Origin: Dendrobium chrysotoxum
Lineage: Eukaryota > Streptophyta > Magnoliopsida > Asparagales > Orchidaceae
Assembly (NCBI GenBank): GCA_019925795.1
Contig: CM034307.1
Coordinates: forward strand, 40,573,201 to 40,637,200
DNA length: 64,000 bases
Direction: 5' to 3'
The translations under genes were made by a program, and so were the position numbers. This document shows positions 35,602 through 47,490 of this stretch, one piece after another. Below the pieces are notes generated by a model. It was not told the origin of the DNA, searched no databases, and saw nothing but the letters and a program-made list of their open reading frames with translations. Each line of letters begins with the position of its first letter. Within the stretch, counting starts at the first letter, position 1.

Positions 35602-36100
35602 TTATTTCAACCAAAGCACATGTGCAACATAACTCCCTAAGACAATATACTCTGCTTCAGGTGTAGAAAGTGCTACTGAATTTTGTTTCCTACTGGACCA
35701 AGATACTAAAGAATTTCTAATAAATTGATAAGTCCTAGAAGTACTTTTCCTATCTACCCTATAGCCTGCAAAATCGGAATCTGAGTATCCAATTATTTCA
35801 AATGAAGAACTATTTTTAGGATACCAAATCCCTAAATTTTGAGTTCCTAGAAGATATCTTAATATTCTTTTCACTGCTGTCAAATGTGATTCCTTTGGAT
35901 CAGCTTGAAATCTAACATATAAGCAAACACTAAACATGATGTTAGGTCTGCTAGCATTCAAGTAAAGCAATGATCCAATTATTCCTCTAAACTTTTTTTG
36001 ATCAATAGATTTTCCCTTATGATCCTTATCTAATAAGACTGAGAAACTCATGGGTGTAGTTACTAGTTTAGCATTATCTATTTCATACTTTTTGAGGATA
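35602..36100 (-). pseudogene. Copia RNase H domain (broken)
   Basis: The frame from 36051 shows KKFRGIIGSLLYLNASRPNI, RILRYLLGTQNLGIWY, GYSDSDFAGYRVDRKSTS and ALSTPEAEYIVLGSYVAHVLW, the standard copia RNase H. The Asp, Glu and Asp of the motifs YSDSD and EAEY are present. Two stops follow directly after VLWLK near 35602, where relatives continue, so the domain is cut at its C-terminus. Confidence 0.88.
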
Positions 36101-36790
36101 TCCTTAACATACTTAGATTGACAAAGAAAAGTTCTTTCCTTATTTTACTTTATGCTAAAACTAAGAAAATAACTCAAGTCACCCATCAAACTCTTCTCAA
36201 ATTTACTACTTATTATTTTTGAAAATGCATTACATAGATGTTTATCAGTTGATCTAAAAATGATGTCATCCACATATATTTATACAATGAGTATTTCATT
36301 TCCTATTCTCTTCAAAAATAGAGTGGTGTCCATACTTCCTTTAACAAATGATTCTTTTAAGAGAAAAGTACTTAACCTCTCATACCATGCCCTAGGTGTC
36401 TGTTTTAGTTCATACAATGCCTTTTTTAATTAAAAATATGATTAGAAAATTTAGAATTTTCAAAACTTGGAGGTTGCTCAACATAAACATCCTCTTCTAT
36501 TATTCCATTCAAAAAAGCACTTTTAACATCCATTTGATATAATTTAAATTTTTAAAACAGGCAAAGGCTAACAACACCCTAATTATTTCAAATCTTTCTA
36601 CAGAGGCAAATATCTCATCAAAATCAATCCCTTCTATTTGATTATACCCCTTAACTACTAATCTAGCCTTATTCCTAATCACAACTCCTGAATCATTCAT
36701 TTTATTTTTGAACACCCACTTAGTTCTGACTACACTTTGATTCTTTGGCCTTTTAATTAATTTCAAACATCATTTCTTTTAAATTGATTC
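36101..36790 (-). pseudogene. Copia reverse transcriptase (broken)
   Basis: From 36766: VVRTKWVFKNKMNDSG, KARLVVKGYNQIEGIDFDE and FEIIRVLLAFA; then after a frameshift near 36545 further pieces read on the minus strand give EEDVYVEQPPSFE, KKALYELKQTPRAWYERL and the catalytic IYVDDI near 36285. Stops near 36430 (TAA in front of KKALYEL) and 36288 break it. Typical Ty1/copia RT. Confidence 0.85.
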
Positions 36791-37127
36791 AATTCTTCTT
36801 GCATGGCTAAAATCCAAAATTCATCCAAAAGTACTTGATCAATATTAGTGGGTTCAATCATTAAAATAAAAGCTGAATGATTTACTTCTTTTCTAAAACC
36901 ATGCCTAGTCCTGACTCCTTCACTTGGGTCACCTAAAATCAACTCTTTAGGATGACTTCTAACAAATTTTCATTCTTTAGGCTATTGGTTTTCTTCTTCC
37001 TTTTCAACCCTTTCTTCAACTTTTTCATTTTCAAGTTTTTGTATTATTTCCTCAACCTATTCCTTATCTAACTTAGACCCTTCACTATTATTAGATTCAT
37101 AAAAAACAACATGAGTGGGCTCCTCAA
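36791..37127 (-). other. Linker between copia integrase and RT
   Basis: Low-complexity acidic and serine-rich coding remains with several stops. Relatives have a poorly conserved connector here. Nothing else seen. Confidence 0.5.
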
Positions 37128-37900
37128 CTACCAATGTTCTTTTATTAAAAACTCTATATGATTTTCCAATACTTGAATATCCAAGAAAAATTCCTTCATC
37201 GATTTAGGATCAAAATTGCCTAATAGAGTTTTGCCGTTATTATGAATGAACACTTTACATCCAAAAACATGTAGATGTGAGAGGTTGGGCTTCCTACCTT
37301 TAAGAAGTTCATAGGGTGTCTTATTCAACTTCGATCTAATGTACACAGTATTAAACACATAGCATGCTGTGCTAACTGCTTCAGCCCAAAAATATTTTGG
37401 AAGTGAATATTCCACCAATATGGATCTAGCAGTTTCAATTAATGTTCTATTCTTTCTTTCCACAACTCCATTCTATTGGGGTGTCCTAGAAGTTAAAAAA
37501 TTGTGTTCTATTCCTTGAGATTTATAAAAATCATTAAACAATTCATTTTCAAATTCTCCCAATGATTACTTTGGATAGATACGATTTTAAAACCTAATTT
37601 TCTCTAAATCCAAGTGGCAAAATCTTTAAACTCCTCAAATGATTCAATCTTATGATTCAAGAATCTAATCCAGATGAATCTTGAATAATCATCCACAATG
37701 ATATACCCAAATCTTATTTCTCCTAGACTTAAGGTACTAATAGGTCCAAAAAGATCAATGTGAAGAATTTTTAAGGACTTGTTAGTTCTAATTTCCTTGA
37801 TTAAACTAAAAGAGAATCTGACTCGTTTACCTGGTTGACATGCATCACATAAGTGGTCTTTTGTAAAGTGTAATTTGGGTACACCTCGAACTAGCTCCTT
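37128..37900 (-). pseudogene. Copia integrase (broken)
   Basis: Minus-strand pieces include CDACQPGKRVRFSF (zinc part), HIDLFGPISTLS with the first Asp, IVDDYSRFIWIRFL, and from 37463 MERKNRTLIETARSIL, LPKYFWAEAVSTACYVFN, LNKTPYELLKGRKPN and LHVFGCKVFIHNN. The domain order fits a copia element, with integrase before RT. Several frame changes lie between 37463 and 37680. Confidence 0.85.
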
Positions 37901-38345
37901 TTAGGTGATTTTTCTAAGATTTCTCATACTAGCATGACAAAACCTTCTATGCCATAACCATGATTCATCAGATACAGTTTTCAAACACAAAGTAGTAGAA
38001 GATTTTACGGTATTCAAATCTAGCATGTAAATATTATTTATTCTATCACCATTCAATACAATAAGTCCATTTTGACTAATAACACAGCTAGTAGGTAAGA
38101 ATTTTATATGATAATCTTTGTCACATAATTGACTTATACTCAACAGATTGTATTTTAAACCTTCAACTAACAGAACATTTTCAATCATAAAATTTCTAGA
38201 ATTTTCAATTATACCTGTACATACCACTCTCTTAGTAGTATTATCTCCAAGTGTAACCTTACCTCCATTCCTAGCTTCCAGCGTTATAAATTGATTTACA
38301 TCTCCAGTCATGTGCTTGGAACAACTGCTATCCAGGTACCAAACG
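37901..38345 (-). pseudogene. Copia protease and GAG-pre-integrase segment
   Basis: Just upstream of the open frame, the minus strand reads WYLDSSCSKHMTG at about 38340-38300, the copia protease active site, with Ser where most relatives have Gly (DSG). VTLGDNTTKRV, VEGLKYNLLSISQLCDKD and the pre-integrase motif WLWHRRFCHAS follow. An in-frame stop after RKIT near 37901 separates it from integrase. Confidence 0.82.
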
Positions 38346-38540
38346 CTCTCACGAGGTCTTGTATGAGAGCAACCCTACAAAATTATCAAATATTAGATTT
38401 GGGAACCCAAACATGTTTGGGTTCACCTCTTGACAATTTTAAAATAGATGCATGTGTGATATGTTATTTTTTATGCATCTTAGGTCTCCCCGCTAGATGT
38501 GTTCTATAATGGATAGTACATGTGTGAGAAATATGTCCTA

Positions 38541-40125
38541 TCATACCACAAGAAAAGGAATTACCAGTCTATTTTTCCTGAACGATTCTTTCTTAGATTT
38601 TGAACTAGTGGTCTTGTAGTAAGATTTATGAACATCTTCAAGTTTGGGTGATTTTCTATTTTCTTTAAGTGCTTTCAACTTAACTTCATGATATGCATTA
38701 GCACTTTCTAGAATTGAATTATCAATTTTCAACTTATGCTCTATAGTATATGATTCATCCATATAAGTTTTAAAATTATTTTTAAGTTCTGTATGTGATG
38801 ATTTTAAAATTTCATACTGTTTGTTTAATTCATCATATTGATCCAATAGAGTCATGTAGTTGCTATCAATTAAAGTATGATCTTTCCTAAGGATTTTGTA
38901 CTCTTTTTGCAGCTCTAGATAATCTAAATTTAATTTAATATGCAATTTTTTCAGTTTTCTATATGCTGAATGTATGCGTTCAGAAACTTCAAATAATTCA
39001 TCATAACTTAAGTCACATACCTCTTCTTGATCCGAATGATCAAGATTGTCAGCCATCAAGCACAAATTTGTGACTTCCTCTTCAGGTGCTGTTTTTGATG
39101 AATCTGAAGCTGAGTCTGCCCAAAAAGCTCGTTGAAGTCTTTTTTTATCCCTTCTTTCCTTTAGTTTCTCCTCGGCCTTCTCCTTACTAGGATTTGCCTT
39201 GAGATTGGGGCAATCTGTCTTTATGTTTCTTGGCTTCTTGCATTCATAGCAAATAACTTTATTAGAAGCCTTAACATTCTTCTGGAACTTACCTTTGTTC
39301 CACTGTTGGCGTCTTCTCTGCTTCCTTTTTAGGAATCTTTTGAATTGCCTTATCATTAAGGCAATGTCTTCCTCATCCTCAGGTAGTGAATGATCACTTT
39401 CTGAATCATCCACCTTAAAAGCTATGTTCTTCTCCTTTCGTTTCTCACCTGCATCAATCTATCTTTGAGTCACAGATTGCTCGTAAACAATTAGTGATCC
39501 AAAAAGATTATCAATAGAATAGACATTTAAATCTTAAGATTCTATTATTACAGTTATCTTTGCATCATATGCCGTAGGTAAACAATGAATTATCTTATTT
39601 ATATTTTCTGCATTAGTTAACTCTTTACCTAAGGCATGCAATGAAGTGACTATATGTGTAAATCGAGTATACATGTCTGAGATAGATTCATTTGATTTCA
39701 TGCAAAAAAGTTCATAATCATGCAAGAGAATGTTCAACCTAGTTTGTTTCACTTCATTTATACATTCGTAAGTAATGCAAAGCTTATCCCAAATTTCTTT
39801 TCTAGACTTACAAGTTCAAACACGCATGTAGTCTTCTGATTTCAAAGCACAAAAGAAGCTATTCAAACACTTTGCATTTAATTAAGCTAGCTCATGTTCT
39901 TCTACAGTCCATTCGGCAAAAGGTGTTTGAACTCTAATTCCTTCTACAATTCTAGTAGGTTCAGTATAACCTTCTTGAACTAACATCCACATGAGATAGT
40001 TAAGAGATTGCAGAAATGTAGATATGCGAGTTTTTCAAAAATTAAATGGGATGATATTATCAAATAAAGGTGGTCTAGTGATCGAGTAACCTTCCATAGT
40101 GTTTCGGTTTCCAAAATTAGCCATG
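38541..40125 (-). pseudogene. Copia gag with mutated zinc knuckle and coiled coil
   Basis: Starts at the ATG near 40125 (MANFGNRNTMEGYSITRPP, a common start in this group). The middle part 39752-39534 has HDYELFCMKSNESISDMYTRF and NKIIHCLPTAYDAK (UBN2-type gag). After stops near 39535 and 39470 the frame from 39413 has CYECKKPRNIKTDC: the zinc-binding His of C-x2-C-x4-H-x4-C is Asn (plus 39225-39227). A long helical stretch with LKKLHIKLNLDYLELQ and YDELNKQYEILKSSH follows, a likely coiled coil typical of Sirevirus gag. Four or more lesions. Confidence 0.82.
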
Positions 40126-40167
40126 ATCGAATTTCAAAAAGTAATCTAAATAATACTTTTTGAAATA

Positions 40168-40180
40168 GGCTCTAATATCA
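40168..40180 (-). promoter_or_regulatory. Primer-binding site of the copia element
   Basis: The minus strand reads TGATATTAGAGCC two bases after the LTR end. It differs at two places from TGGTATCAGAGCC, the standard site for initiator tRNA-Met. Confidence 0.75.
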
Positions 40181-40182
40181 CT

Positions 40183-41859
40183 TGAAAGAGCAAATAGGTT
40201 GTTAGACCTATTAATTATGTCCCTAGGCTAACCAAGAGGGGGGTGAATTGGTAATTTTAATATTTTTTTAGAATTTAAAAAAAAATTATCACAATACAAA
40301 GCAAATCATACTGTACGATCATAATTCATACTGTACGAATAGAGTTAATCTATGATACTTTTCAACCACAAAAAAATAAAATGCAATGCAGTAAGTAAGA
40401 AAATAGAATAGAGAACACCATATTTTATAGTGGTTCGATCAAACACGACCTACATCTACTCCCTAGAGACTCCTTCTCTAGGTATTGCACTATATCAAAG
40501 TGACTCTCCTTTAGCCCCCACAGCAAGACAAAGAAGCATTACAAACTCTCTTCCACCAAATCCCGGTGCGGTAGAGAACCGATGTCCTTTTTCACCCTCC
40601 TGGTGAAGGTAGAGAACCAACTCATCCTTTCACACCCTTCTGGTGTCGGCAGAGAACCAATCATCCTTTTTCACCCTCCAAGTGACGCCAGAGAACTAAT
40701 CATCCTTTTTCACCCTCCAAGTGACGGCGGAGAATCGAAAACCTCTCAAACAATTCTCTTGCAAGAGCCTCCAAGGAGATTAGGAAGATGCTTCGAAGTA
40801 CAAATACTGAGATCCTCACTATTAGATAACCTTGTGAATGCCCTCACAATTTTCTCTTCAAAAATCTCTCAGCACTTTCTCTCAAACACTCTCCTAATCA
40901 CTCTCCCTTTCACTCTCAAGAAAAATTTTCATAGAAGGATCTATCTTCAAGTTAGTTTTAAGACCTTAAGTACTTAGGACAAGAAAAGCCATCCAAAAAC
41001 TGAATATTTCAAGTTTCACGCGTGCCGATCATCCCGTACGATCGCACATCGTACTGTATGAATAGTTCAAAAATTTAATGATTCATCCCGTACGAACCTA
41101 ATTCAGAGCCGTTCATACTGCATAACCTTCCGTATGAACACTATTTCGTACTATACGAATAGTTCAAAAAATGAACGATTCATCCCATATAATCCAGTAC
41201 GAACCTAATTCAGAGCCATTCATACTGCATAACCTTCTGTACGAATCCTATTTTGTATTGTATGAATAGTTTAAAAAATGAACGATTCGTCCCGTACGAA
41301 CCTAATTCAGAGCCATTCGTATTGCATAACCTTCTGTACGAACCCTATTTCGTACTGTACGAATAGTTAAAAATGAACGATTCATCACGTACGATCCAGT
41401 ATGAACCTAATTCAGAGCCATTCGTTCCTGAGATCCTTATTTACGAAGTCTATTTCATACTGTACGAACTGGACTTAGAAAAATTTCCAGGCAGGCAGGT
41501 TCGTTTCGGAGGACAGACAAATACAGATCATGCCATACAATCCTATTTCGTACTGTATGATCTGTTTTAAAAATTAAGTTTTCCACTCCCCCATTGTGTA
41601 TGCACAGTTATCCAACTTATAATCTCACTCTCTTAGACTCAAGTACAAATAAAAAAAATACAGACTACTCACAAGCAAATGAACTTGAAGTCTTCAGCAG
41701 TCTGGAGTTTAAAATTCCTGAAAAACATGTTAGAGCACACAAAAAGAAACTCCAATATTTATTAAAAGAAGAATTAAACAAACAATAGGCTTTTGTAATC
41801 ATAAAAAATAACTCGTATCAGAATTCACTTGAACAAATAGATTTGAACAAATCACAACA
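40183..41859 (-). repeat. 5' LTR of the copia element
   Basis: Matches 1088-2809. It carries the same two arrays (40570-40740 and 41040-41570). Perfect dyads TTCGTACTGTACGAA are at 41349-41363, and more decayed ones lie throughout. One unit of the dyad array seems to be missing part of its first block (near 41090 and 41295) compared with the 3' LTR. Confidence 0.9.
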
Positions 41860-42698
41860 ATTTTTAGTACCCAATTTATATTTAGGTTCTGAGGTAGGCT
41901 TAGGCTATAAGACCTCAACCTTTGGGAATTGAATTCCAACTTTCTAATAAAATTGACAATTTAAACTTAAATCTCTTTCAATTCAAATTCAAGCTCAATA
42001 TTTTGGATAGGCTGAGGTGCTTCTAAAATATGTTAGAATCCCAAAGCACCTTCTATCTTTATTCCTTTGACCTCTAGAAATAAGTGTTCCACTTTGATCC
42101 AATCTTGATTAAAAATTCTAAATCTCATCTCCTTTAACATCAAGCCTTAGAATCTTAAATAAAATTTATATCATTATTTTAATCAAGAGTATTCGTAGGA
42201 AACTCCAATTTCTTATAATGTAATTAATTACGAGGGCTCACGCTTGTAGGAGATTTAGAAACCCAGATCAATTTTCAAAATTAAATTTTCAAAACCTCAA
42301 TTAATTATCTTTGGAAAAATTAAATACGATGATCATTTTGTCATTTTCAAATGATTAATAATAAACGATATCTTCTTTCTCTGAAAAGATATGTCATTTG
42401 TTTATTATGATTTTAATTATAAAATTAATGATCTCTTATCTAGATTATTGCAGTCAAGCACTTGATCAAACATTATTTAGATCCTCTGAGATCACATTGT
42501 CCTTCCTTAAGTTTGACTATAATAATTAGGATAAATTCAAAGTTTTGTAATTTGAACCCATTAGGGAATGATATGTTCACCTTTTGAGGTGATATATCAT
42601 TCATAATGAGATATTCAATTTTAAAATTAAAGATTAAGAAATTCAATTCTCCCAAAAAAATTAACTTTTCAAAACTTTCACAACTTTTTAATCAAACA
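41860..42698 (+). repeat. Older Tat-type LTR, right part
   Basis: Starts with the ATTTT duplication and continues TAGTACCCAATTT, TTAGGTTCTGAGG and AGACCTCAACC, the reverse complement of the young LTR around 5990-5880. It ends near 42698 in AATCAAACA, corresponding to the reverse complement of TGTTTTGATT at 5176. No Tat-type primer site (TGGCGACT) follows, so this is a 3' LTR or solo LTR. Confidence 0.78.
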
Positions 42699-43029
42699 CT
42701 CCTACAACAAGCTTTAACTTACAGAAGTCTAAGATTTGAAATATAGCCAAAAATTAGCTTTGCAAATGAAATATGTTCAAATAACTGGAATTCCATTATC
42801 CTATAAGAAAAATAGCAACAAAGAAAAAATAGAAGATCCTTCAACAATTTTAAAGCAATGCACCAAAAAGCATGATGTTCTTCTATGGATGAATCCTCTA
42901 AAAGATAACTCCACTACTTACTCCTATAAGGAATGAAGTCAATTTGCATTTATAAAAGCAATGAAGGTAATTCACATTTATAAAAGAGAACACACTCCAG
43001 TAATATTAGAGCAAAACTAAAAAGTTAGG
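42699..43029. other. Unassigned sequence
   Basis: AT-rich sequence after the end of the old LTR. A 66-codon open frame (42736-42936) has no recognisable similarity. Nothing else seen. Confidence 0.4.
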
Positions 43030-44001
43030 GTTATATTTGCATTATCAACTGATATAGTAAATACTTTGTTCTCAGCATGCCATTCGCAAAGAGCCTTGTA
43101 AAAGGTATCAACAATTTCGGTAGCTTTATGTGGTGGTGGCAAATGCAAAAAACATAAAACTTGCTTATGTAACCACTAATGAATCAATGTAATAAGCCGT
43201 TACTGTCATATACAAAATTCTCTGATTTCTTGACTTCCATATATCTATAGTAAAACTAAATTTGTTAGTGCTTTTCAAAGCATTTTTTAGCTTTTTCTTC
43301 TCCATATTATACACTTGCATCACATCAGTGCGTGCTGTTGCCCGTGAATACTTCATAAAAAAGGTACATAGACTTCAAAATTAAATTGAATCCAAATTCT
43401 TCAACAATCAAAATGGTTTCTCATTAATCAGTATATAATGTGTTATCATCTCTTTAACTTTTTGATGGTCATATTTAAAGGTGGTCAACATTCCACCATC
43501 TTGACTGCTCTGGGAAAAAGAGTTCTTTATATTTGTTAGTTGAAAATGTAGTATTTTATGCTTCTTTAAGGCATGAATCCTAGCGACACAATAGTCCAAA
43601 TATCTTTTAAATTGGGTTATTGCACCAGTAACTCCTATAACTAGTTATTTTTTACAATGCACACACTCTCCCTTTCTTTACCCATTAGTCAGAATAACTT
43701 TGTTGAAGTCATCCCAAACTTTGGACATTTTCTTTCTTTTCCTTCTTCCTATAATATCATCAGTTTCTTCAACATCATTGACGTGATTTTCATTAGTCTA
43801 CCTTTCAACCTCTTCATCAATATCATTGTTATAATTAGGTGTATCATTCTTATTCACAGGTTCACTACCAACATAAGAGTGAAGAAGATCATAAAGTCTT
43901 CCAATCTCAACATATAAAGACTCAATATTATCCCCTTCCATGCTTACTGGTGTTGACATGCTACAAAAAGATTTCAAATAAAAAAATCTTTTGATATGCA
44001 A
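43030..44001 (-). pseudogene. hAT transposase remnant (N-terminal third)
   Basis: Read from 44001 downwards on the minus strand: an acidic lead, then KRKKMSKVWDDFNKV and CVHCKK, the BED zinc finger start; ITQFKRYLDYCVA and FKYDHQKVKEMITHYIL; then KFSFTIDIWKSRNQRILYM and TVTAYYID with the first catalytic-region motif of hAT transposases; and finally, after a frameshift near 43165, PPPHKATEIVDTFYKALCEW and FTISVDNA. The homology ends near 43030. At least four stops and one frameshift. It is a decayed fragment: the rest of the transposase, including the dimerisation domain, is missing. Confidence 0.8.
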
Positions 44002-44880
44002 ACATTCTCATCAAACTAAGACATTAAAAATCTTACTATATTAAACATAAATATTTTGATATGCAACCAAAGCAAAGACTAATTCTAATTCATTTAAATT
44101 AAATTAAGGTTTATGAACTGTGTTGAAAGGTATGTAATGAAAATCAGAGTAATTTTGGATGTTTAATTTTTTTTGAAGTGAAGGAATTGGTTGCTTATAT
44201 TTTGACAATAAAGACCAATAAGATTTTTGAAAATAGTAAGAAAGACTTTTATGATGATTTCTTGGAAGCCCAACCATATACATATCATGAATATGTTTTA
44301 GGGGTTTTTTTCCTTCTTACTAATAATTTTATTACTGTAAGTTTTCAATAACACTTTCTTTATAAATCTCATACAGGATGAACAAGAAGTACACAATACA
44401 TTCATACTAGAAATTGAGCTAAGACTAGGAAATACAATAGATCATAGTTAAAAATATGGGTATACCCGAGTAAGAGTTACTAGAAAGTGTGAAGCAGATG
44501 AACTACGAAGAGAATGGCTAGTAAATTGGTTCAGTGGCTTCAATTATTCAGGATTGAAGCATTATAAGCAGAGAGTTGTATCCCAAACCTGTCTGAAAGA
44601 GAAGAAAAAAGAAGAACCGATGAAGCATTACTCAAAAAATGAAATAACCTATACATATATAGAAAGAATCTAAAAGGAGAAAGACTCGATAAGTCATTAC
44701 TCAAGAACCTTTAGCCCCTCACCATCGGCCCGTTTGGTGAGACTGTGCCGTGAAGTTTCTCTTGTAGATGACTCATCGCATTTAGGGCATGTGAAGGAGA
44801 AAGCTATCCTGCTCCCAGCCGTCGTCAATCACTCTAAGGCACGAAGAGTCAAAGACACGAACTCACACAATCATGAATTA
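44002..44880. other. Unassigned intergenic or decayed repeat sequence
   Basis: AT-rich sequence without open frames of note. A more GC-rich part at 44700-44860 (CACCATCGGCCCGTTTGG) has no recognisable origin. Confidence 0.4.
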
Positions 44881-45085
44881 AGGCTTCTATGAATTTATAA
44901 ACCTTATATATTTGTTTAATCGAGTAGCTCACTGAGTTGCTGAGCTGAGTCCCTTTGAGCTTGAACTCTAGCTCGTATAATATACAAGCTTAATTGTAGG
45001 TTTGAGCTTGAACTCATGGCTCGATAAGCTCTACTTGCGAGCTCGTTAATGAGTCGAGTAGGAGTCAGCTCACGAGCTAAGAAAT
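44881..45085. repeat. GAGCT/CTCGA-rich fragment, probably from a hAT-type MITE
   Basis: Many words such as GAGCTTGAACTC, GAGCTCG and CGAGTAG occur in both orientations. The composition matches the MITE at 61602-62264. No clear ends visible; the right end abuts the RT remnant of the chromovirus-like element. Confidence 0.5.
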
Positions 45086-45545
45086 CTCTGATCTAAGAAA
45101 TCTCTGAATACTTTGTACATCTGATCCATAAAAATAATTGGTACGTTAGTCACCCCAAAAGGTATTACTAAGAACTCATAGTGTTCGTACTGAGTACTAA
45201 AGGATATCTTCATCACATTAGCCTCGCTCACCTTCACCTGAAAGTATCTGAATCATAGATAAATCTTTAAGAATACAAAGCAAACTAATCAAATAGATTA
45301 TAAATCTGTGATAGTGGATACTTTTTGTTGATAGTGACTTCATTTAACTCCATATAATCAATGTACATATGTATTATACTGTACTTTTTCTTCACAAATA
45401 AAATATATGCTCCCCACGGAGACGCACTAGGATAAATAAATCTCCTGTCAACTTTCTGAAGTTGAACCTTCAACTCATGAAGCTCCTTAGGTGTGCCATT
45501 CTATATGGAGCTTTGTAAATCAGGGCCATACCAAAAAATATGTAC
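45086..45545 (-). pseudogene. Reverse transcriptase remnant of a chromovirus-like gypsy element
   Basis: From about 45545 on the minus strand: GTPKELHELKVQLQK, RRFIYPSASPWGAYILFVKK, YIDYMELNEVTINKKYPLSQI and, after a frameshift near 45290, NVMKISFSTQYEHYEFLV and PFGVTNVPIIFMDQMYKVF. The pattern is the RT of Tekay/Del-like chromoviruses. It is cut off by the GAGCT-rich fragment at 45085, so the YxDD motif and everything after it are missing. Confidence 0.82.
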
Positions 45546-46289
45546 AGAACTCTATGTCTCTATCCGGAGGTAAACTGAATAACTCCTCTAGAAATACATA
45601 TGAAAAATATCATGCTACCTGAACATCCAAAAGAGAACCATAATATATACTCTTATCCGAGACTAATGTAAAAATACCATACAATGCTTTTTCCACAATC
45701 TATATGCTTCTAAAGTAGAAATCAAACAAAACAAAACACTTTTAACTCCTTGAAATACATAAATTTTACTTCCCAAAAATAAAATAACCCACTTCTTTAA
45801 GTAATCAATCTAAGCATTATACTGACTCAACCACTCTATACCTAAAATAATATTATATAAAGAAATGGGTAATAAAATCAAACTGGAATTTCACTTCTTA
45901 TAAAAAATCTCAATATAACAGCAACAAAATCTATTGGTTTTCATACCATCTCTAATCAACAAGGTAACAAAAAGAGAAATAAGTAGTATAACTGAAGGCA
46001 AGTATAATAAATTGAAGAAATGCTTAGAAATAAATGAATGATTAGCTCCAGAATTGAATAAAATATAATATGAATACTAAAAATGTAACTTATACCTATC
46101 ACAATATCTAGAGCATCAAAACATTCCTACTGAGATAAACCATACATAGATGGTTGAACTGGAGTTGGAGTAACAGAATGACTAGGCTCTCTCTTACTAT
46201 TATTAAATGGCCTCCATTCCATAAATTAGAACCACCAAATCTACTAGATGGTCCCTTAGAAAAAGTACAAAGCATAATTGCCCTCGATG
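45546..46289 (-). pseudogene. Protease and linker remnant of the chromovirus-like element
   Basis: Near 46065-46020 the minus strand reads YLFNSGANHSFISKHF, the retropepsin active site with Asn instead of Asp. The rest is a decayed linker with many stops. Confidence 0.65.
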
Positions 46290-47340
46290 ACCTGCTGGTC
46301 TAACAATTCTCTTAGATATGGGCTTAGAAAATTGATCATATCCTACCTGTAGACTAGACACTCCGCTACCTGGTACCCTATTTGACCACATCTGAAGCAC
46401 TGTCTAGTCATCCTATAACACTGATCAGAATGAGATCTGCCATAACTCTAATGCATAGATGCCCCACTAATAGAACCATAACTAGATATATTACTACTAT
46501 CAAAGATTATTGTAGATTTAACTATCCACCTTATTTGGAATCTTCATACGTAAATTTGCACTTTTTCTTTAAAAAAACCCACAACAGGCTTTCTCGCTAC
46601 TAAACATTTTTTTACTAGCAGTCCACCACTGCTGAGTAGCTATCAGATCATTCTCTATCAAATAAGATTGCTCCACCATCTCAAAGAAATCATAAATATA
46701 AAATAACACCAGAGGCTATCTCAAACTGTCTTGCGATCCCCTTAGAAATTTGTAGCACTTCTCCATGTGAGTGCCAACTAGTTATGGAGCATATCTAGCT
46801 AAATTAATAAACTCTGCATCATACTATATAATTATCTTGCTCCCTTGAAGTAGTCTAAAAAAGGTATCCTGTATCTACTGTAGTGCAGGTGGTACAAACT
46901 AGGCTTAAAATATATCAGAGAACTTCTCCAAAGTAATCAAAGAATTTAATCTCCTTTGAAATTTCTTCTATTATCAATCCATTAGTGCTCTACCTCACCA
47001 TCTAATAGAAAGACTACTGATGGTATATTCCTCTCATGAGGACATTACATACCATAAGATGCATTCTCCAACCTCCTCAACCAATCTTCTGCTACTCTGG
47101 GCTCAATAGTGCCCTTAAATCTTAGAGGTTTTACTCATAAAAATATATGTAGATGTCTATCTACCTCATCAGATCTCATAGAAGGAATCTTGCTCTATGC
47201 CTCATCCATCATCTATATTATCATACTAGCAAACTATAAAACTATATCAAAATCCACTATCATAGTAGTACTACATACAAGAGCTGCCTGACTGCCCTAT
47301 GCCTGTTTGTCACATATGGGTTTGGTGGATCAATAATCAT
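46290..47340 (-). pseudogene. Gag remnant of the chromovirus-like element
   Basis: Near 46410-46365 the minus strand has RQCFRCGQIGYQVAEC, a CCHC zinc knuckle with the His changed to Tyr. Further upstream (47050-46900) the gag core can be followed in pieces (RLENA, VEH, NRRNFKGD-like) with stops in nearly every line. It lies between primer site and protease as expected. Confidence 0.7.
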
Positions 47341-47470
47341 AGAATATGCAACTGAACATGTATAAACATGAAATAAATAATAATGAACACTCAAATAGAC
47401 TCGAAACTATTCAACTAGACTTATAGATCAATTCCTATAGCTCTATTCTATGATCTATTCCAAAATTATT

Positions 47471-47482
47471 ACTCTGATACCA
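47471..47482 (-). promoter_or_regulatory. Primer-binding site of the chromovirus-like element
   Basis: The minus strand reads TGGTATCAGAGT, one base from the standard initiator tRNA-Met site. It lies eight bases after the TG/CA LTR boundary at 47491. Confidence 0.75.
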
Positions 47483-47490
47483 CAAAAGCA

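Larger units (their letters stand above)
1088..41859 (-). mobile_element. Sirevirus-like Ty1/copia retrotransposon, interrupted by a nested gypsy element
   Basis: This is one insertion of a copia element read on the minus strand. The 5' LTR is 40183-41859, the primer-binding site 40168-40180, gag-pol about 40125-35602, a post-pol ORF is split between 34622-34678 and 4205-5175, the polypurine tract is 2810-2823 and the 3' LTR 1088-2809. A 5-bp direct repeat (ATTTT) flanks it. The 29.4-kb gypsy element at 5176-34621 sits inside the post-pol ORF. The assignment to the Sirevirus group rests on a long gag with coiled-coil region behind the zinc knuckle, LTRs of about 1.7 kb and an extra ORF after pol; no phylogeny was run. 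All coding parts carry stops or frameshifts, so this copy is not autonomous. Confidence 0.85.

Noticed and set aside
43657..43917. Plus-strand frame of 86 codons
   Set aside because: Antisense to the BED-finger part of the hAT remnant, with no domain of its own.
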